NCBI GenBank assembly: GCA_028284325.1
Contig: JANQRX010000002.1
Coordinates: 248,001-312,000, forward strand
Reading direction: 5' to 3'
Length of the DNA stretch: 64,000 bases
From: Bauldia sp.
Lineage (GTDB): Bacteria > Pseudomonadota > Alphaproteobacteria > Rhizobiales > Kaistiaceae
Shown here: positions 1 through 11,458 of the stretch, in pieces
How the letters are laid out: every line of letters begins with the position of its first letter
Numbering within the stretch: position 1 is the stretch's first letter
Notes under the pieces: generated by a model
Database searches by the model: none
Told to the model about the DNA's origin: nothing
Seen by the model: the letters and a program-made list of their open reading frames with translations, nothing else
Position numbers and translations under genes: made by a program

Positions 1-1019
1 GCAAGGACCGGGAGATCATGCGCCACGACCCGCATCTCCTGATCGAGGGATGCGTGGTCGCCGGTTTCGCCATGGGCGCCCACACCGCCTTCATCTATGT
101 GCGCGGCGAGTTCATCCGCGAGCGCGAAAATCTCCAGGCCGCGGTCGACCAGGCCTATGAGGCGGGCCTCCTCGGCAAGAACACCAAATATGGCTGGGAC
201 TTCGACGTCATCGTCCACCACGGCGCGGGCGCGTATATCTGCGGCGAGGAGACGGCGCTGCTCGAATCGCTCGAGGGCAAGAAGGGCATGCCGCGCATGA
301 AGCCGCCGTTCCCGGCGAGCGTCGGCGTCTACGGCTGCCCGACCACCGTCAACAACGTCGAATCGATCGCCGTCGCGCCGACCATCCTGCGCCGGGGGGC
401 CGCTTGGTTCGCCGGGCTCGGTCGGGAGAACAACACCGGCACCAAGCTCTTCTGTGTTTCCGGACACGTGGAACAGCCGTGCACGGTCGAGGAGGAGATG
501 GGGATCACGCTGCGCGAGCTGATCGACCGGCATTGCGGCGGTGTGCGCGGCGGCTGGGACAATCTGCTCGCCGTTATCCCCGGCGGCGCCTCGGTGCCGC
601 TCATTCCCGCGTCCCAGTGCAACGATCTGAACATGGACTTCGATTCCCTGAAGGAGCTGAAGTCCGGCCTCGGCACGGCGGCCGTGATCGTGATGGACAA
701 GTCCACCGACATCGTGCGTGCCATCTCGCGGCTGTCGTACTTCTACAAGCACGAGAGCTGCGGGCAGTGCACGCCTTGCCGCGAGGGCACGGGCTGGATG
801 TGGCGGGTGCTGGAACGCATGGCCGACGGTCGCGCGGAGAAGCACGAGATCGACATGCTTCTCAACGTCACCTATCAGGTCGAGGGCCACACCATCTGTG
901 CGCTGGGCGACGCGGCGGCGTGGCCGGTGCAGGGCCTCATCCGCCACTTCCGCGGCGAGATCGAACGGCGCATCGACGCCCGGCTCCTGGGCGAGCCGGT
1001 GATGGAGGCCGCGGAATGA
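1..1019 (+). CDS. nuoF: NADH-quinone oxidoreductase subunit F, 5' truncated by window edge
   Basis: Peripheral-arm subunit of complex I that binds FMN and NADH and carries a [4Fe-4S] cluster (N3). The reading frame is open from base 3 (KDREIM), so the methionine at 18 is internal and the true start lies before the window. Visible family signatures are the NADH/FMN segment [13 protein letters not shown], the [16 protein letters not shown] stretch and the cluster ligands in [13 protein letters not shown] with a later conserved cysteine ([12 protein letters not shown]). About 338 residues of a usual 430 are present. Its stop overlaps the nuoG start by 4 nt (ATGA), which indicates translational coupling in the nuo operon. 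Confidence 0.97.
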   Translation, partial: KDREIMRHDPHLLIEGCVVAGFAMGAHTAFIYVRGEFIRERENLQAAVDQAYEAGLLGKNTKYGWDFDVIVHHGAGAYICGEETALLESLEGKKGMPRMKPPFPASVGVYGCPTTVNNVESIAVAPTILRRGAAWFAGLGRENNTGTKLFCVSGHVEQPCTVEEEMGITLRELIDRHCGGVRGGWDNLLAVIPGGASVPLIPASQCNDLNMDFDSLKELKSGLGTAAVIVMDKSTDIVRAISRLSYFYKHESCGQCTPCREGTGWMWRVLERMADGRAEKHEIDMLLNVTYQVEGHTICALGDAAAWPVQGLIRHFRGEIERRIDARLLGEPVMEAAE

Positions 1020-3118
1020 GCGAGCTTCGCACCGTGAAGGTCGACGGCGCCGAGATCGACGTGCCGCAGGACTACACGCTCCTGCAGGCGTGCGAGGCAG
1101 CGGGCGCAGAGATTCCGCGCTTCTGCTTCCACGAGCGCTTGTCGATCGCCGGCAATTGCCGCATGTGCCTGATTGAGGTGAAGGGCGGACCGCCGAAGCC
1201 GGTCGCCTCGTGCGCAATGAACGTCCGCGACCTGCGCCCCGGCCCCGAGGGCGCACCGCCCGAAATGCTCACCCGCTCGCCCATGGTCAGGAAGGCGCGC
1301 GAAGGGGTGATGGAGTTCCTGCTCATCAACCATCCGCTCGATTGCCCGATCTGCGACCAGGGTGGCGAGTGCGACTTGCAGGATCAGGCCATGGCCTACG
1401 GCGTCGACGGCAGCCGCTTCCACGAGAACAAGCGCGCCGTCGAGGACAAGTACATCGGCCCGCTGGTGAAGACGACGATGACGCGCTGCATTCACTGCAC
1501 GCGCTGCATCCGCTTTGCGGCGGAGGTGGCCGGCGCCCCCGATCTCGGCGCGACCGGCCGCGGCGAGGACATGGAGATCACCACCTATCTCGAAGCGGCG
1601 ATGGGCTCCGAACTCCAGGGCAACGTCATCGATCTCTGCCCGGTGGGCGCGCTGACCTCGCGGCCCTACGAATTCCATGCCCGGCCGTGGGAGCTCACCA
1701 AGACGGAATCTGTGGACGCCATGGATGCTGTCGGGTCGGCGATCCGGGTCGATACGCGCGGCCGGGAGGTGATGCGCATCCTGCCGCGCACCAACGAGGA
1801 CGTGAACGAGGAGTGGATCTCCGACAAGACCCGTTTCATCTGGGACGGGCTCCGGACCCAGCGCCTCGACCGGCCCTATGTGCGCCGCGACGGGCGTCTG
1901 GTGGCGGCCACCTGGGGCGAGGCCTTCATGAATGTCGCCGAGGCGGTTGGTCGGTCGTCGGGCGAGAAGATCGCCGCGCTGGCCGGGCCGCTCGCCGGTG
2001 TCGAGGAGATGTATGCGCTGCGGGTGCTGATGGAGCGGCTGGGCAGCCCTCATTTCGACAGCCGGCCGGCGGGCAGCGTGCTGGCCCCGAAGAACGGCCG
2101 CGCGTCCTATCTGTTCAACACGACCATCGCCGGTATCGAAGCCGCCGACGCGATCCTGATCGTCGGGTCCAACCCGCGCCACGAGGCGGCGGTCCTGAAC
2201 GCGCGCATCCGCAAGCACTTCCGCGCGACCAATCTGCCGATTGCCCTCGTGGGTGAGGTGGCCGATCTGACCTATCCGGCCGAGCATCTGGGCAGCGGTC
2301 CGCAAGCGCTCGACGCCCTGCTGGCGGGCGAAGGCGCGTTTGCCGGGGTGCTCGCGGAGGCCAAGCGGCCGCTGGTGATCGTCGGGCAGGGGGCGCTGAC
2401 GCGGGCCGATGGTGCCGCCATCCTGTCGCGCGCCGCCGCGCTGGCGACCAACGGCGAGCGCGACGAAGGGTGGAACGGGCTCTGCGTGCTCCATGACGCC
2501 GCCTCGGCGGTCGGTGGGCTCGACATCGGTTTCGTGCCCGGCGAGGGCGGTTTGGCGACAGCGGGAATCGTTGCGGCTGCCGGTCGCGGTGACCTCGACG
2601 TGGTGATCCTTCTCGGTGAGGACGATGTCGACATGTCGGCGCTGGGGAGCGCCCATGTGGTCTACATCGGTACCCACGGCGACGCCGGCGCGCACCGCGC
2701 CGATGTCATCCTGCCGGCCGCGACCTACACCGAAAAGTCCGCGACCTATGTGAACACCGAAGGCCGCGTGCAGATGACCGCGCGGGCGGCCTTTCCGCCC
2801 GGCGAGGCGCGCGAGGACTGGGCGGTCCTGCGCGCCCTGTCGGATTCCCTGTCGGCGACATTGCCGTTCGACGATCTCAACGCACTGCGTGGTCAGATGT
2901 ACCAGGCGCATCCGCACCTTGCGGCCATCGACGGCATCGCCGCCGGCGACCTCGCCGACGTCCGCGCGCTTGCCGAAGCGGGCGGGGACATTGATCCCGC
3001 GCCGATCGCCAACCGGATCGACGACTTCTACCTCACCAATCCCATCGCCCGTGCCTCAGCGGTGATGGCGGAGTGTTCGGCGCTGGCATCGTCGACCCTC
3101 GCGGCGGCGGCGGAGTGA
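1016..3118 (+). CDS. nuoG: NADH-quinone oxidoreductase subunit G
   Basis: Large iron-sulfur subunit of complex I, about 700 aa, which carries electrons from NuoF towards NuoI. The N-terminal ferredoxin-like domain supplies [2Fe-2S] ligands Cys37, Cys48, Cys51 and Cys66. A His-Cys cluster motif follows ([18 protein letters not shown]), then four-cysteine ligands in TRCIHCTRC and LCPVGAL. The rest is a degenerate molybdopterin-oxidoreductase domain, typical of the mitochondrial-like alphaproteobacterial enzyme. The start is the ATG that overlaps the nuoF stop by 4 nt; the frame is open further upstream but that part reads as out-of-frame nuoF. Confidence 0.97.
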   Translation: MSELRTVKVDGAEIDVPQDYTLLQACEAAGAEIPRFCFHERLSIAGNCRMCLIEVKGGPPKPVASCAMNVRDLRPGPEGAPPEMLTRSPMVRKAREGVMEFLLINHPLDCPICDQGGECDLQDQAMAYGVDGSRFHENKRAVEDKYIGPLVKTTMTRCIHCTRCIRFAAEVAGAPDLGATGRGEDMEITTYLEAAMGSELQGNVIDLCPVGALTSRPYEFHARPWELTKTESVDAMDAVGSAIRVDTRGREVMRILPRTNEDVNEEWISDKTRFIWDGLRTQRLDRPYVRRDGRLVAATWGEAFMNVAEAVGRSSGEKIAALAGPLAGVEEMYALRVLMERLGSPHFDSRPAGSVLAPKNGRASYLFNTTIAGIEAADAILIVGSNPRHEAAVLNARIRKHFRATNLPIALVGEVADLTYPAEHLGSGPQALDALLAGEGAFAGVLAEAKRPLVIVGQGALTRADGAAILSRAAALATNGERDEGWNGLCVLHDAASAVGGLDIGFVPGEGGLATAGIVAAAGRGDLDVVILLGEDDVDMSALGSAHVVYIGTHGDAGAHRADVILPAATYTEKSATYVNTEGRVQMTARAAFPPGEAREDWAVLRALSDSLSATLPFDDLNALRGQMYQAHPHLAAIDGIAAGDLADVRALAEAGGDIDPAPIANRIDDFYLTNPIARASAVMAECSALASSTLAAAAE

Positions 3119-3125
3119 GCGGGCG

Positions 3126-4169
3126 ATGAGCGCATTCGTTCAGGACTACGTGATCCCCGGCGCGATCATCATCGGCCAGAGCCTCTTGCTCATGGTCACG
3201 CTGCTGATCTTCGTCGCCTACGTACTCTACGCCGACCGCAAGGTGTGGGCGGCGGTCCAGATGCGGCGCGGACCGAATGTCGTGGGCCCCTGGGGTCTGC
3301 TGCAGAGCTTCGCCGATCTCCTGAAATTCGTCTTCAAGGAGCCGATCATTCCGGCCGGCGCCAACAAGGGCATCTTCCTGCTCGCGCCGCTGGTCACCGT
3401 GACGTTGGCGCTGTCGGCCTGGGTCGTCGTGCCGTTCGATGCCGGCTGGGTCATTGCCGACATCAATGTCGGGATTCTCTACCTGTTCGCGATCTCGTCG
3501 CTGATGGTCTACGGCATCATCATGGCCGGCTGGGCGTCGAACTCGAAGTATCCGTTCCTGAGCGCCCTTCGGTCGGCGGCGCAGATGGTGTCCTACGAGG
3601 TCTCCATCGGTTTCGTCATCGTCACCGTCCTCCTGGCGGTGGGCTCGCTCAACCTCTCCGACATCGTGCTCGCCCAGCAGACCGGTCTCGGCACCATGGC
3701 CGGGCTGCCGGCAAGCCTGATCGACTGGCACTGGCTGTCGCTCCTGCCGATGTTCGTGATCTTCTTCATCTCGGCGCTGGCGGAGACCAACCGGCCGCCC
3801 TTCGATCTGGTCGAGGCGGAGTCGGAGCTCGTTGCCGGCTTCATGGTCGAGTACGGCTCCACCCAGTACATGATGTTCATGCTCGGCGAGTACGTGGCCA
3901 TCGTGCTCATGTGCGCGCTGACGACCATCCTCTTCCTCGGCGGCTGGCTGCCGCCGCTCGACGTCGCGCCCTTCACCTGGATCCCGGGCGTCGTGTGGTT
4001 CGTCATCAAGGTGAGCTTCGTGTTCTTCATGTTCGCCCTGGTGAAGGCGTTCGTGCCGCGCTACCGCTACGACCAGCTCATGCGGCTCGGCTGGAAGGTG
4101 TTCCTGCCGATCTCGCTGTTCATGGTCGCGGCCACGGCGGCCTTCCTCCAGATCACCGGACTGGCATAG
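3126..4169 (+). CDS. nuoH: NADH-quinone oxidoreductase subunit H
   Basis: Membrane subunit of complex I, 347 aa, that helps form the quinone chamber at the junction of the two arms. About eight hydrophobic helices are visible. Family signatures include [21 protein letters not shown] near residue 40 and the acidic loop [21 protein letters not shown], whose glutamates lie on the proton and quinone path. It starts 7 bp after nuoG and is followed by nuoI after 9 bp, so it is internal to the operon. Length is normal. Confidence 0.98.
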   Translation: MSAFVQDYVIPGAIIIGQSLLLMVTLLIFVAYVLYADRKVWAAVQMRRGPNVVGPWGLLQSFADLLKFVFKEPIIPAGANKGIFLLAPLVTVTLALSAWVVVPFDAGWVIADINVGILYLFAISSLMVYGIIMAGWASNSKYPFLSALRSAAQMVSYEVSIGFVIVTVLLAVGSLNLSDIVLAQQTGLGTMAGLPASLIDWHWLSLLPMFVIFFISALAETNRPPFDLVEAESELVAGFMVEYGSTQYMMFMLGEYVAIVLMCALTTILFLGGWLPPLDVAPFTWIPGVVWFVIKVSFVFFMFALVKAFVPRYRYDQLMRLGWKVFLPISLFMVAATAAFLQITGLA

Positions 4170-4178
4170 GCGGCGGGT

Positions 4179-4667
4179 ATGCGACTCGATCAGGCGGCCA
4201 GGGCGCTTTTTCTCCAGGAGTTCGTGCAGGCGTTCTTTCTGTCCATGCGCTACTTCTTCAGTCCCAAGGCGACGGTCAACTATCCGTTCGAGAAGGGTGA
4301 GGTCAGCCCGCGCTTCCGTGGCGAGCACGCGTTGCGGCGGTATCCCAACGGGGAGGAGCGCTGCATCGCCTGCAAGCTCTGCGAGGCCATCTGCCCGGCC
4401 CAGGCGATCACCATCGAGGCGGGTCCGCGCGGCAATGACGGCACGCGCCGCACCACGCGCTACGACATCGACATGGTGAAGTGCATCTATTGCGGCTTCT
4501 GCCAGGAGGCGTGCCCGGTGGATGCGATCGTCGAGGGACCGAACTTCGAGTTCGCGACCGAGACGCGGGAGGAACTCCTCTACGACAAGGACAAGCTGCT
4601 CGCCAACGGCGATCGCTGGGAGCGCGAGATCGCGCGCAATCTCGCCGAGGATGCGCCCTTCCGATGA
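4179..4667 (+). CDS. nuoI: NADH-quinone oxidoreductase subunit I
   Basis: Ferredoxin-type subunit of complex I, 162 aa, carrying the two [4Fe-4S] clusters N6a and N6b that pass electrons to N2. Both eight-iron motifs are intact: [15 protein letters not shown] and [15 protein letters not shown]. The N-terminal helix ([18 protein letters not shown]) is the amphipathic membrane-contact segment of the family. The C-terminal end [13 protein letters not shown] is typical of the alphaproteobacterial and mitochondrial TYKY subunit. The stop overlaps the nuoJ ATG by 4 nt. Confidence 0.98.
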   Translation: MRLDQAARALFLQEFVQAFFLSMRYFFSPKATVNYPFEKGEVSPRFRGEHALRRYPNGEERCIACKLCEAICPAQAITIEAGPRGNDGTRRTTRYDIDMVKCIYCGFCQEACPVDAIVEGPNFEFATETREELLYDKDKLLANGDRWEREIARNLAEDAPFR

Positions 4668-5278
4668 TCCTCTCCTCGCTCTTCTTCTACCTGTTCTCGG
4701 CCGTGGCGATCGGCGCGGCGGTGATGGTCGTCGGGTCGCGCAATCCGGTCCATTCGGTGCTGTTCCTGATCCTCGCTTTCTTCAACGCCGCCGGCCTGTT
4801 CGTGCTCCTTGGCGCCGAGTTCCTGGCGATGATCCTGGTCGTCGTCTACGTCGGCGCGGTGGCGGTGCTGTTCCTGTTCGTCGTGATGATGCTCGACGTC
4901 GATTTCACCGAACTGCGCGAGGGCTTCCTCGACTATCTGCCAATCGGGGGCATGATCGGCGTGATCCTGCTGGTCGAGCTCCTGGCGGTCCTTGCCGGCT
5001 GGGTCTTCGCGCCGGAGGTGGCGGCGACGCTGCCCGAACCGACGCCGGCGATCGAAACCACGTCGAACACGGCGGCGATCGGGGCGGTGCTCTACACCCG
5101 CTACATCTACTTCTTCCAGGTCGCCGGGCTTATCCTGCTGGTGGCCATGATCGGCGCGATCGTGCTGACGCTGCGACACAAGGCCAACGTCAAGCGCCAG
5201 TCGATCGCCGATCAGGTGGCGCGGACACCGGCGACGGCCATCGAGGTTCGCGACGTCGAGTCGGGGCAGGGCATCTGA
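4664..5278 (+). CDS. nuoJ: NADH-quinone oxidoreductase subunit J
   Basis: Small membrane subunit of complex I, 204 aa, five predicted transmembrane helices. The helix [21 protein letters not shown] contains the conserved glycine-bearing pi-bulge region of TM3 involved in coupling. The start is the ATG overlapping the nuoI stop (ATGA). An upstream in-frame methionine at 4481 lies inside nuoI in another frame and is not credible. The cytoplasmic tail after the last helix ([17 protein letters not shown]) is the conserved alphaproteobacterial form. Confidence 0.97.
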   Translation: MILSSLFFYLFSAVAIGAAVMVVGSRNPVHSVLFLILAFFNAAGLFVLLGAEFLAMILVVVYVGAVAVLFLFVVMMLDVDFTELREGFLDYLPIGGMIGVILLVELLAVLAGWVFAPEVAATLPEPTPAIETTSNTAAIGAVLYTRYIYFFQVAGLILLVAMIGAIVLTLRHKANVKRQSIADQVARTPATAIEVRDVESGQGI

Positions 5279-5586
5279 TGGCGGTCGGTCTGTCCCACTA
5301 TCTGGCGGTTGCCGCGATCCTGTTCACGATCGGCGTGTTCGGGATCTTCATCAACCGCAAGAACGTCATCATCATCCTGATGTCGGTGGAGCTGCTCTTG
5401 CTGGCCGTCAACATCAACCTGGTGGCCTTCTCCTCGTTCCTCGGCGATCTCGTCGGGCAGATCTTCGCGATGTTGGTGCTGACGGTAGCGGCCGCAGAAG
5501 CCTCGATCGGCCTCGCCATCCTCGTGGTGTTCTACCGCAACCGCGGTTCGATCGCGGTCGAAGACGTGAACGTGATGAAGGGCTGA
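5278..5586 (+). CDS. nuoK: NADH-quinone oxidoreductase subunit K
   Basis: Antiporter-like small membrane subunit of complex I, 102 aa, three transmembrane helices. The buried glutamates of the family are visible in [15 protein letters not shown] and [13 protein letters not shown]. It starts at an ATG that shares one base with the nuoJ stop (TGATG), and nuoL follows after 11 bp. Length and sequence are ordinary for the family. Confidence 0.98.
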   Translation: MAVGLSHYLAVAAILFTIGVFGIFINRKNVIIILMSVELLLLAVNINLVAFSSFLGDLVGQIFAMLVLTVAAAEASIGLAILVVFYRNRGSIAVEDVNVMKG

Positions 5587-5597
5587 GCGGGCGGGCC

Positions 5598-7709
5598 ATG
5601 TATCAGATCATCGTCTTCCTGCCGCTGCTCGGCGCCATCATCGCGGGCGCCATCTCGGTCTTCAGTGCGCGCGCCGCGCATGCCTCGGGCGAGCCCGGCG
5701 TCGAGGCGCCCGTCCGCGATGACGATGAGGCGGAGGCCGGCCACGACCACCACGATGCCCCGACCACCGGGCCGGCGGAGATCATCACCAGCGGATTCCT
5801 CGTGGTCACAGCGGTCCTCTCGTGGATCGCGTTCGCCACGGTCGGGCTGGGCGAGGCGCCGGACCTGCGCATCCAGGTCCTCAACTGGTTCGCCTCGGGC
5901 ACGCTGTCCGTCGACTGGGCGCTCAGGATCGACACGCTGACGGTGGTGATGCTGGTCGTGGTCACGACGGTGTCGGCGCTCGTGCACGTCTACTCGATCG
6001 GCTACATGGCGCACGATCCGCACCGGCCGCGCTTCTTTGCCTATCTGTCGCTGTTCACCTTCGCCATGCTGATGCTGGTGACCTCCGACAACCTCGTCCA
6101 GCTCTTCTTCGGCTGGGAGGGGGTGGGGCTCGCCTCGTATCTGCTGATCGGATTCTGGTACAAGCGCCCGTCGGCGAACGCCGCCGCGATCAAGGCCTTC
6201 GTCGTCAACCGGGTGGGCGACTTCGGCTTCGCGCTCGGGATCTTCGCCGTCTTCGTCCTGTTCCAGTCGGTCGACTACCAGACCATCTTCGCCAACGCCC
6301 ATGACGTCGAGGGCGCGACGCTCGCCTTCCTGTCGTGGGAGGTCGATGCGCTGACGCTGGCCTGCATCCTCCTGTTCATGGGGGCGATGGGCAAGTCGGC
6401 GCAGTTTCTGCTCCACACCTGGCTGCCGGACGCCATGGAAGGCCCGACGCCGGTCTCGGCCCTCATCCATGCCGCGACCATGGTGACCGCCGGCGTGTTC
6501 ATGGTGGCGCGGCTGTGGCCGCTGTTCGAGCTCTCGACCACCGCGCTGACGGTCGTGACCTTCTTCGGGGCGACGACGGCGTTCTTCGCCGCCACCGTCG
6601 GCCTCGTCCAGAACGACATCAAGCGCGTGGTCGCCTATTCGACCTGCTCGCAGCTCGGCTACATGTTCGTGGCGCTGGGCGTCGGCGTCTGGCAGATCGC
6701 GATCTTCCACCTCTTCACCCACGCCTTCTTCAAGGCACTGCTGTTCCTCGGGTCCGGATCGGTGATCCACGCCGTCGCCGACGAGCAGGACATGCGCAAG
6801 ATGGGCGGGCTGCGCACCCACATTCCGCTGACCTACGCGATGATGGTCATCGGCACGCTGGCGCTCACCGGTTTCCCGCTGACCGCAGGGTTCTTCTCCA
6901 AGGACGCGATCATCGAATACGCCTTCCTCGGCGACGGACCGCTGGCCGGCTACGCCTTCGTGCTTACGGTGGTCGCGGCGATGATGACGGCGTTCTACTC
7001 TTGGCGCCTGATCTTCATGACCTTCCATGGCCGCGTCCGCGCGCCCGCCGAGGTCATGAAGCACATCCACGAGTCCCCGCAGGTGATGATGGTGCCGCTC
7101 TACGTGCTGGCGGCCGGGTCCCTGTTCGCCGGGCTGCTGTTCGCCGGACCGTTCATCAAGGACGGCAAGGAAGCGTTCTGGGCGTCGCCGACGGAGATCC
7201 ACGCCAGCGCCACGGCCGGCGAGGACGCGCACGCAACACCGGCCGACGCCCATGGCACCGACGATGGCCACGGGACCGAGGACGCCCACAGCGCCGACGA
7301 CGGCCATCATGGTGAGGCGCATCCGCCGCAATGGGTGGTCTGGACGCCGACTGCGATGATGGCCATCGGCACGCTGATCGCCATCTGGTTCTACCTGCTC
7401 TCGCCGCAGGTGCCGCAGCGTCTCGCGAGGCGCCACGACTGGCTGCACGCCTTCCTGCTCAACAAATGGTACTTCGACGAGCTCTACGACGTGCTGTTCG
7501 TGCGCTCGATCAAGTGGCTCGGCCGGTTCCTGTGGAAGAAGGGCGACGGCTGGCTGATCGACGGCTTCGGGCCGGACGGCGTCTCGGCCCGCGTCCTCGA
7601 CGCCACCGCACGCGTCGTCAAGCTGCAGTCGGGCTACCTCTACCACTATGCCTTTGCCATGCTGATCGGCGTCGCCGCGCTGGTTACCTGGCTGATGTTT
7701 GCCGGCTGA
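5598..7709 (+). CDS. nuoL: NADH-quinone oxidoreductase subunit L with two extra polar insertions
   Basis: Distal proton-pumping membrane subunit of complex I, 703 aa, homologous to Mrp antiporters. Core signatures are intact: the [17 protein letters not shown] glutamate helix, [12 protein letters not shown] and [16 protein letters not shown], and the long lateral helix lies towards the C-terminus. Two insertions stand out. About 40 polar residues follow the first helix (roughly 24-64, with GHDHHDAP). A His/Asp-rich stretch lies near 534-576 before the last helices, with repeated DGH, EDAH and DGHH units. Both should lie outside the membrane. They look like lineage extensions of a functional gene, not damage. 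Confidence 0.97.
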   Translation: MYQIIVFLPLLGAIIAGAISVFSARAAHASGEPGVEAPVRDDDEAEAGHDHHDAPTTGPAEIITSGFLVVTAVLSWIAFATVGLGEAPDLRIQVLNWFASGTLSVDWALRIDTLTVVMLVVVTTVSALVHVYSIGYMAHDPHRPRFFAYLSLFTFAMLMLVTSDNLVQLFFGWEGVGLASYLLIGFWYKRPSANAAAIKAFVVNRVGDFGFALGIFAVFVLFQSVDYQTIFANAHDVEGATLAFLSWEVDALTLACILLFMGAMGKSAQFLLHTWLPDAMEGPTPVSALIHAATMVTAGVFMVARLWPLFELSTTALTVVTFFGATTAFFAATVGLVQNDIKRVVAYSTCSQLGYMFVALGVGVWQIAIFHLFTHAFFKALLFLGSGSVIHAVADEQDMRKMGGLRTHIPLTYAMMVIGTLALTGFPLTAGFFSKDAIIEYAFLGDGPLAGYAFVLTVVAAMMTAFYSWRLIFMTFHGRVRAPAEVMKHIHESPQVMMVPLYVLAAGSLFAGLLFAGPFIKDGKEAFWASPTEIHASATAGEDAHATPADAHGTDDGHGTEDAHSADDGHHGEAHPPQWVVWTPTAMMAIGTLIAIWFYLLSPQVPQRLARRHDWLHAFLLNKWYFDELYDVLFVRSIKWLGRFLWKKGDGWLIDGFGPDGVSARVLDATARVVKLQSGYLYHYAFAMLIGVAALVTWLMFAG

Positions 7710-7719
7710 GGATGGCGCG

Positions 7720-9231
7720 ATGATCGACTGGCCGATCCTCTCCACCGTCACGTTCCTGCCCACGGTCGGCGCGCTGCTGCTGCTCGCGATCCGCGGCGAC
7801 GACGAGATTGCCCGGCGCAACATCTACCACGTGGCGCTGTGGACGACGTCGGTCACCTTCATCCTGTCGCTGTTCATCTGGGCGAACTTCGACAACAACG
7901 AAGCCGGCTTCCAACTGGTCGAGGAGGCCGGGTGGCTCGGCGACCGGATCAACTACAAGATGGGCGTCGACGGCATCTCGATGCTCTTCGTGATCCTCAC
8001 GACGTTCCTGATGCCGCTCTGCATCATCGCCAGCAAGCTCACCATCAAGACCAGCCTGCGCGAGTACATGATCGCGTTCCTGATCCTCGAAACGCTGATG
8101 GTGGGCGTGTTCTGCGCCCTCGACCTGGTGCTGTTCTACGTCTTCTTCGAAGGCGGCCTGATCCCGATGTTCCTCATTATCGGCATCTGGGGCGGCGGGC
8201 GCCGGGTCTATGCGAGCTTCAAGTTCTTCCTCTACACGCTGCTCGGCTCGGTGCTCATGCTGCTCGCCATCATGGCGATGTTCTGGAACGCCGGCACCAC
8301 CGACATTCCGACGCTGATGAACCACAACTTCCCGGCCGGCATGCAGACCTGGCTGTGGTTGGCGTTCTTCGCCTCGTTCGCGGTCAAGATGCCCATGTGG
8401 CCGGTGCACACCTGGCTGCCGGATGCCCATGTGGAGGCGCCGACGGCGGGCTCGGTGGTGCTCGCCGCCGTGCTCCTGAAGATGGGCGGCTACGGTTTCC
8501 TGCGCTTCTCGCTGCCGATGTTCCCGCTGGCGTCCGATGCGTTCGCGCCGCTGGTCTTCGCCCTGTCGGTGATCGCGATCGTCTACACCTCGATTGTCGC
8601 GCTGATGCAGGAGGACGTGAAGAAGCTCATCGCCTACTCATCGGTCGCCCATATGGGCTTCGTGACGATGGGGATCTTCGTCGCCAACCCCCAAGGGATC
8701 CAGGGCGGCATCTTCCAGATGCTGTCGCACGGGATCATCTCCGGGGCCCTGTTCCTGTGCGTCGGCGTCATCTACGACCGGTTTCACACGCGGCAGATCG
8801 CGGCCTTCGGCGGTCTGGTCCACCGGATGCCGATCTACGCCTTCCTGTTCCTGATCTTCACGCTGGCCAACACCGGCCTGCCGGGCACGAGCGGGTTCGT
8901 CGGCGAGTTCCTGACCCTCATCGGAGCCTTCCGCGTCAACACCTGGGTCGCGTTTCTGGCGACCTCCGGCGTCATCCTGTCAGCCGGCTACGCGCTGTGG
9001 CTCTATCGGCGGGTCATCTTCGGCGAGCTTGAGAAGGAGAACCTGAAATCGGTGCTCGACGTGTCGCGCCGTGAGGTGCTGATCCTTGCGCCGCTGGCGT
9101 TGCTGACCATCCTGTTCGGTGTCTACCCGGCCCCGATCATGGATGTGACGGCGGCGTCGACCGATCTCCTGATCAGCAATTACGAGGCGGCGCTGGCCGC
9201 GGCCGGCCAACTGGCCGCGGCTTCGCCCTGA
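7720..9231 (+). CDS. nuoM: NADH-quinone oxidoreductase subunit M
   Basis: Proton-pumping antiporter-like membrane subunit of complex I, 503 aa, about 14 helices. Signatures include the glutamate helix [19 protein letters not shown], the channel lysine region [20 protein letters not shown] and [18 protein letters not shown]. The chosen ATG (MIDWPILS) follows a GAGGATGG Shine-Dalgarno-like stretch. An in-frame start at 7699 would overlap nuoL and adds seven non-conserved residues. Confidence 0.97.
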   Translation: MIDWPILSTVTFLPTVGALLLLAIRGDDEIARRNIYHVALWTTSVTFILSLFIWANFDNNEAGFQLVEEAGWLGDRINYKMGVDGISMLFVILTTFLMPLCIIASKLTIKTSLREYMIAFLILETLMVGVFCALDLVLFYVFFEGGLIPMFLIIGIWGGGRRVYASFKFFLYTLLGSVLMLLAIMAMFWNAGTTDIPTLMNHNFPAGMQTWLWLAFFASFAVKMPMWPVHTWLPDAHVEAPTAGSVVLAAVLLKMGGYGFLRFSLPMFPLASDAFAPLVFALSVIAIVYTSIVALMQEDVKKLIAYSSVAHMGFVTMGIFVANPQGIQGGIFQMLSHGIISGALFLCVGVIYDRFHTRQIAAFGGLVHRMPIYAFLFLIFTLANTGLPGTSGFVGEFLTLIGAFRVNTWVAFLATSGVILSAGYALWLYRRVIFGELEKENLKSVLDVSRREVLILAPLALLTILFGVYPAPIMDVTAASTDLLISNYEAALAAAGQLAAASP

Positions 9232-9242
9232 GGACGGTGGTC

Positions 9243-10676
9243 ATGGAAGGTCTCGCCATCACGTTAGCGCTACCCGAGATCACGCTGGCCGTCGGAGCCA
9301 TGGTGCTCCTGATGGTCGGCGTCTTCGGCGGCGAGCGCTCGGTCTCGCTCGTCACCTCGCTCAGCGTCCTGCTTCTCGCCATTGCCGCCCTGATGGTGGT
9401 GTTTGCGCAGACCAACGGTCTCGCCTTCAACGATGCGTTCGTCGTCGATCCGTTTGCGCGGCTCCTGAAGTTCGTCACCATCGTCGGTTCGGCCGTCGCC
9501 ATCGTCATGGCCGGCGGCTTCGCCCGGCGCATGGGTTTCGAGCGGTTCGAGTTCCCGATCCTGATCGTCATTGCCACCCTCGGCATGATGATGATGATCT
9601 CGGCCAACGATCTGATCGCGCTCTATCTCGGCCTCGAACTGCAGTCGCTGTCGCTTTACGTGATCGCGGCCATCAACCGGGATTCCCTGCGTTCCACCGA
9701 GGCCGGCCTCAAGTACTTCGTCCTCGGCGCCCTGTCGTCGGGCATGCTGCTCTATGGCGCGTCGCTGATCTACGGTTTCAGCGGCCACACCTCGTTCGCC
9801 GGGATCGCCGGGGCGCTCGAGGCCGCCGGTGGTGATGTGCCGCTGGGTCTCACCTTCGGGCTGGTCTTCCTGATCGCCGGACTGGCGTTCAAGGTCTCGG
9901 CGGTGCCGTTCCACATGTGGACGCCGGACGTCTACGAAGGCGCGCCGACGCCGGTGACGGCCTTCTTCGCCGCCGCGCCCAAGGTTGCGGCCATGGCGCT
10001 GTTCGTGCGCGCCATCATCGAGCCGTTCTCGGCGGTGACGCCCGACTGGCAGCAGGTGCTGGTCTTCATCTCAATCCTGTCGATGGTGCTGGGCGCGTTT
10101 GCCGCCATCGGCCAGCGCAACATCAAGCGCCTGATGGCCTACTCGTCGATCGGCCACATGGGCTTCGCGCTGGTGGGTCTGGCGGCCGGCACGGAAGCGG
10201 GCGTGCAGGGCGTGGTGGTCTACCTGATCATCTACATGGCGACCAATCTCGGCGCCTTCGCCTGTATCCTCGCCATGCGGCGCGGTGACGGCATGGTCGA
10301 GGACATCAACGAACTGTCCGGGCTGGCGCGGACCAACCCGGTGCTCGCCTTCGTGCTGGCGATGCTCCTTTTCTCGCTGGCCGGCATCCCGCCGCTCGCG
10401 GGCTTCTTCGGCAAGTTCTACGTCTTCCTCGCGGCGATCGAGGTGGGGCTCTACGGCCTCGCCGTGATCGGCGTGTTGGCCAGCGTTGTCGGCGCCTACT
10501 ACTATCTGCGCATCGTCAAGATCATGTACTTCGACAAGCCGTCCGAGGCGATGTCGCGGGTCCCGGCCGAGCTCGGCGTGGTGGTCGGCGTCAGCGGCGC
10601 GTTTGTCGTCCTGTTCGTGATCATCGCCGGGCCGATCAACAGCGCCGCGGATTTGGCGGCGCGCTCGTTCTTCTAG
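9243..10676 (+). CDS. nuoN: NADH-quinone oxidoreductase subunit N
   Basis: Third antiporter-like membrane subunit of complex I, 477 aa, about 14 helices. Family features are visible: the [17 protein letters not shown] glutamate helix, [21 protein letters not shown] and [18 protein letters not shown] prefer the ATG at 9243 because AGGA sits 8 nt upstream; a GTG two codons earlier is in frame but too close to that site. It is the last subunit gene of the operon, and birA follows after 7 bp, so it is probably co-transcribed. Confidence 0.96.
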   Translation: MEGLAITLALPEITLAVGAMVLLMVGVFGGERSVSLVTSLSVLLLAIAALMVVFAQTNGLAFNDAFVVDPFARLLKFVTIVGSAVAIVMAGGFARRMGFERFEFPILIVIATLGMMMMISANDLIALYLGLELQSLSLYVIAAINRDSLRSTEAGLKYFVLGALSSGMLLYGASLIYGFSGHTSFAGIAGALEAAGGDVPLGLTFGLVFLIAGLAFKVSAVPFHMWTPDVYEGAPTPVTAFFAAAPKVAAMALFVRAIIEPFSAVTPDWQQVLVFISILSMVLGAFAAIGQRNIKRLMAYSSIGHMGFALVGLAAGTEAGVQGVVVYLIIYMATNLGAFACILAMRRGDGMVEDINELSGLARTNPVLAFVLAMLLFSLAGIPPLAGFFGKFYVFLAAIEVGLYGLAVIGVLASVVGAYYYLRIVKIMYFDKPSEAMSRVPAELGVVVGVSGAFVVLFVIIAGPINSAADLAARSFF

Positions 10677-10683
10677 GACCGGT

Positions 10684-11451
10684 ATGGGTTCCGATCTGCC
10701 GGACGGTCATCGCCTCGAGACCCACGCCAAGCTGCCGTCGACCAATGCGGCTGCCTTGGCGGCGCTCGCCGACGGCGATCCGGGCAGGCTGTGGATCGTT
10801 GCGGAGGTGCAGGACAGCGGCCGCGGGCGCCATGGCCGCGCATGGGTGACCCAGCCGGGGAACCTGGCCGCAACGCTGGCCCTGCGCGACCCGGCGCCGG
10901 CCGAACGGCTGGCGACCCTGTCGCTTGTCGCTTCGCTCGCCCTGCATGACGCGCTCGCCTACATGGCCGGGCCGCCGATCGTGGAACGTCTGGCGCTCAA
11001 ATGGCCCAACGATGTGCTGCTCGACGGTTGCAAGATCGCCGGCATCCTGATCGAGGGCCAGAAACTGGAGGACGGCGCCTTCGGCCTGGCCATCGGCTGG
11101 GGCGTCAACTGCATCGCCCATCCGGGACTTGAAAGCCGGTATCCGTCGTCGAGCCTGTTCGAGCGCGGCTTTGTCGTCGAAGCCAGGCGGCTTCTTCCCG
11201 TCCTGGCACGATCCATGGATCGGCAGCTTGCAAGATGGGCGTCCGGCGCCGGCTTCACCGACATCCGGGAGGACTGGCTGTCCCGCGCCTCCGGCGTCGG
11301 CGAACAGGTGACGGTGCGGCTCGCGAACCGGGAGGATGCGGGCGTTTTCGAGACGCTGGACGAGGCCGGTAATCTGGTGCTCCGCCGCTCCGACGGCGAG
11401 GCCACGACGGTCTCGGCCGGCGACGTCTTCGGTCCGGGCGAGCGTCGCTAG
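10684..11451 (+). CDS. birA: Biotin--[acetyl-CoA-carboxylase] ligase
   Basis: Attaches biotin to the carrier protein of acetyl-CoA carboxylase, via biotinyl-AMP. The 255-aa protein has the catalytic domain only: the nucleotide-binding motif SGRGRHGRAW near residue 47 and the catalytic-lysine segment LKWPNDVLLDG are intact, followed by the small C-terminal SH3-like domain. There is no N-terminal helix-turn-helix, so it should not act as the E. coli-type repressor. It sits between nuoN and rnj, a placement common in alphaproteobacteria. Confidence 0.95.
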   Translation: MGSDLPDGHRLETHAKLPSTNAAALAALADGDPGRLWIVAEVQDSGRGRHGRAWVTQPGNLAATLALRDPAPAERLATLSLVASLALHDALAYMAGPPIVERLALKWPNDVLLDGCKIAGILIEGQKLEDGAFGLAIGWGVNCIAHPGLESRYPSSSLFERGFVVEARRLLPVLARSMDRQLARWASGAGFTDIREDWLSRASGVGEQVTVRLANREDAGVFETLDEAGNLVLRRSDGEATTVSAGDVFGPGERR

Positions 11452-11458
11452 CGCTTCG

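Noticed and set aside
18-20. ATG as the start of nuoF
   Set aside because: The frame is open to the window edge and the upstream codons (KDRE) match the family, so this is an internal methionine.
875-2917. Long minus-strand open frame (680 codons) across nuoG
   Set aside because: It is antisense to a fully conserved nuoG and rich in Arg, His and Gly as GC-driven shadow frames are; no family resemblance.
5532-7823. 763-codon minus-strand open frame across nuoL
   Set aside because: Shadow of a GC-rich gene; composition dominated by Glu, Arg, His and Asp runs and no recognisable domain.
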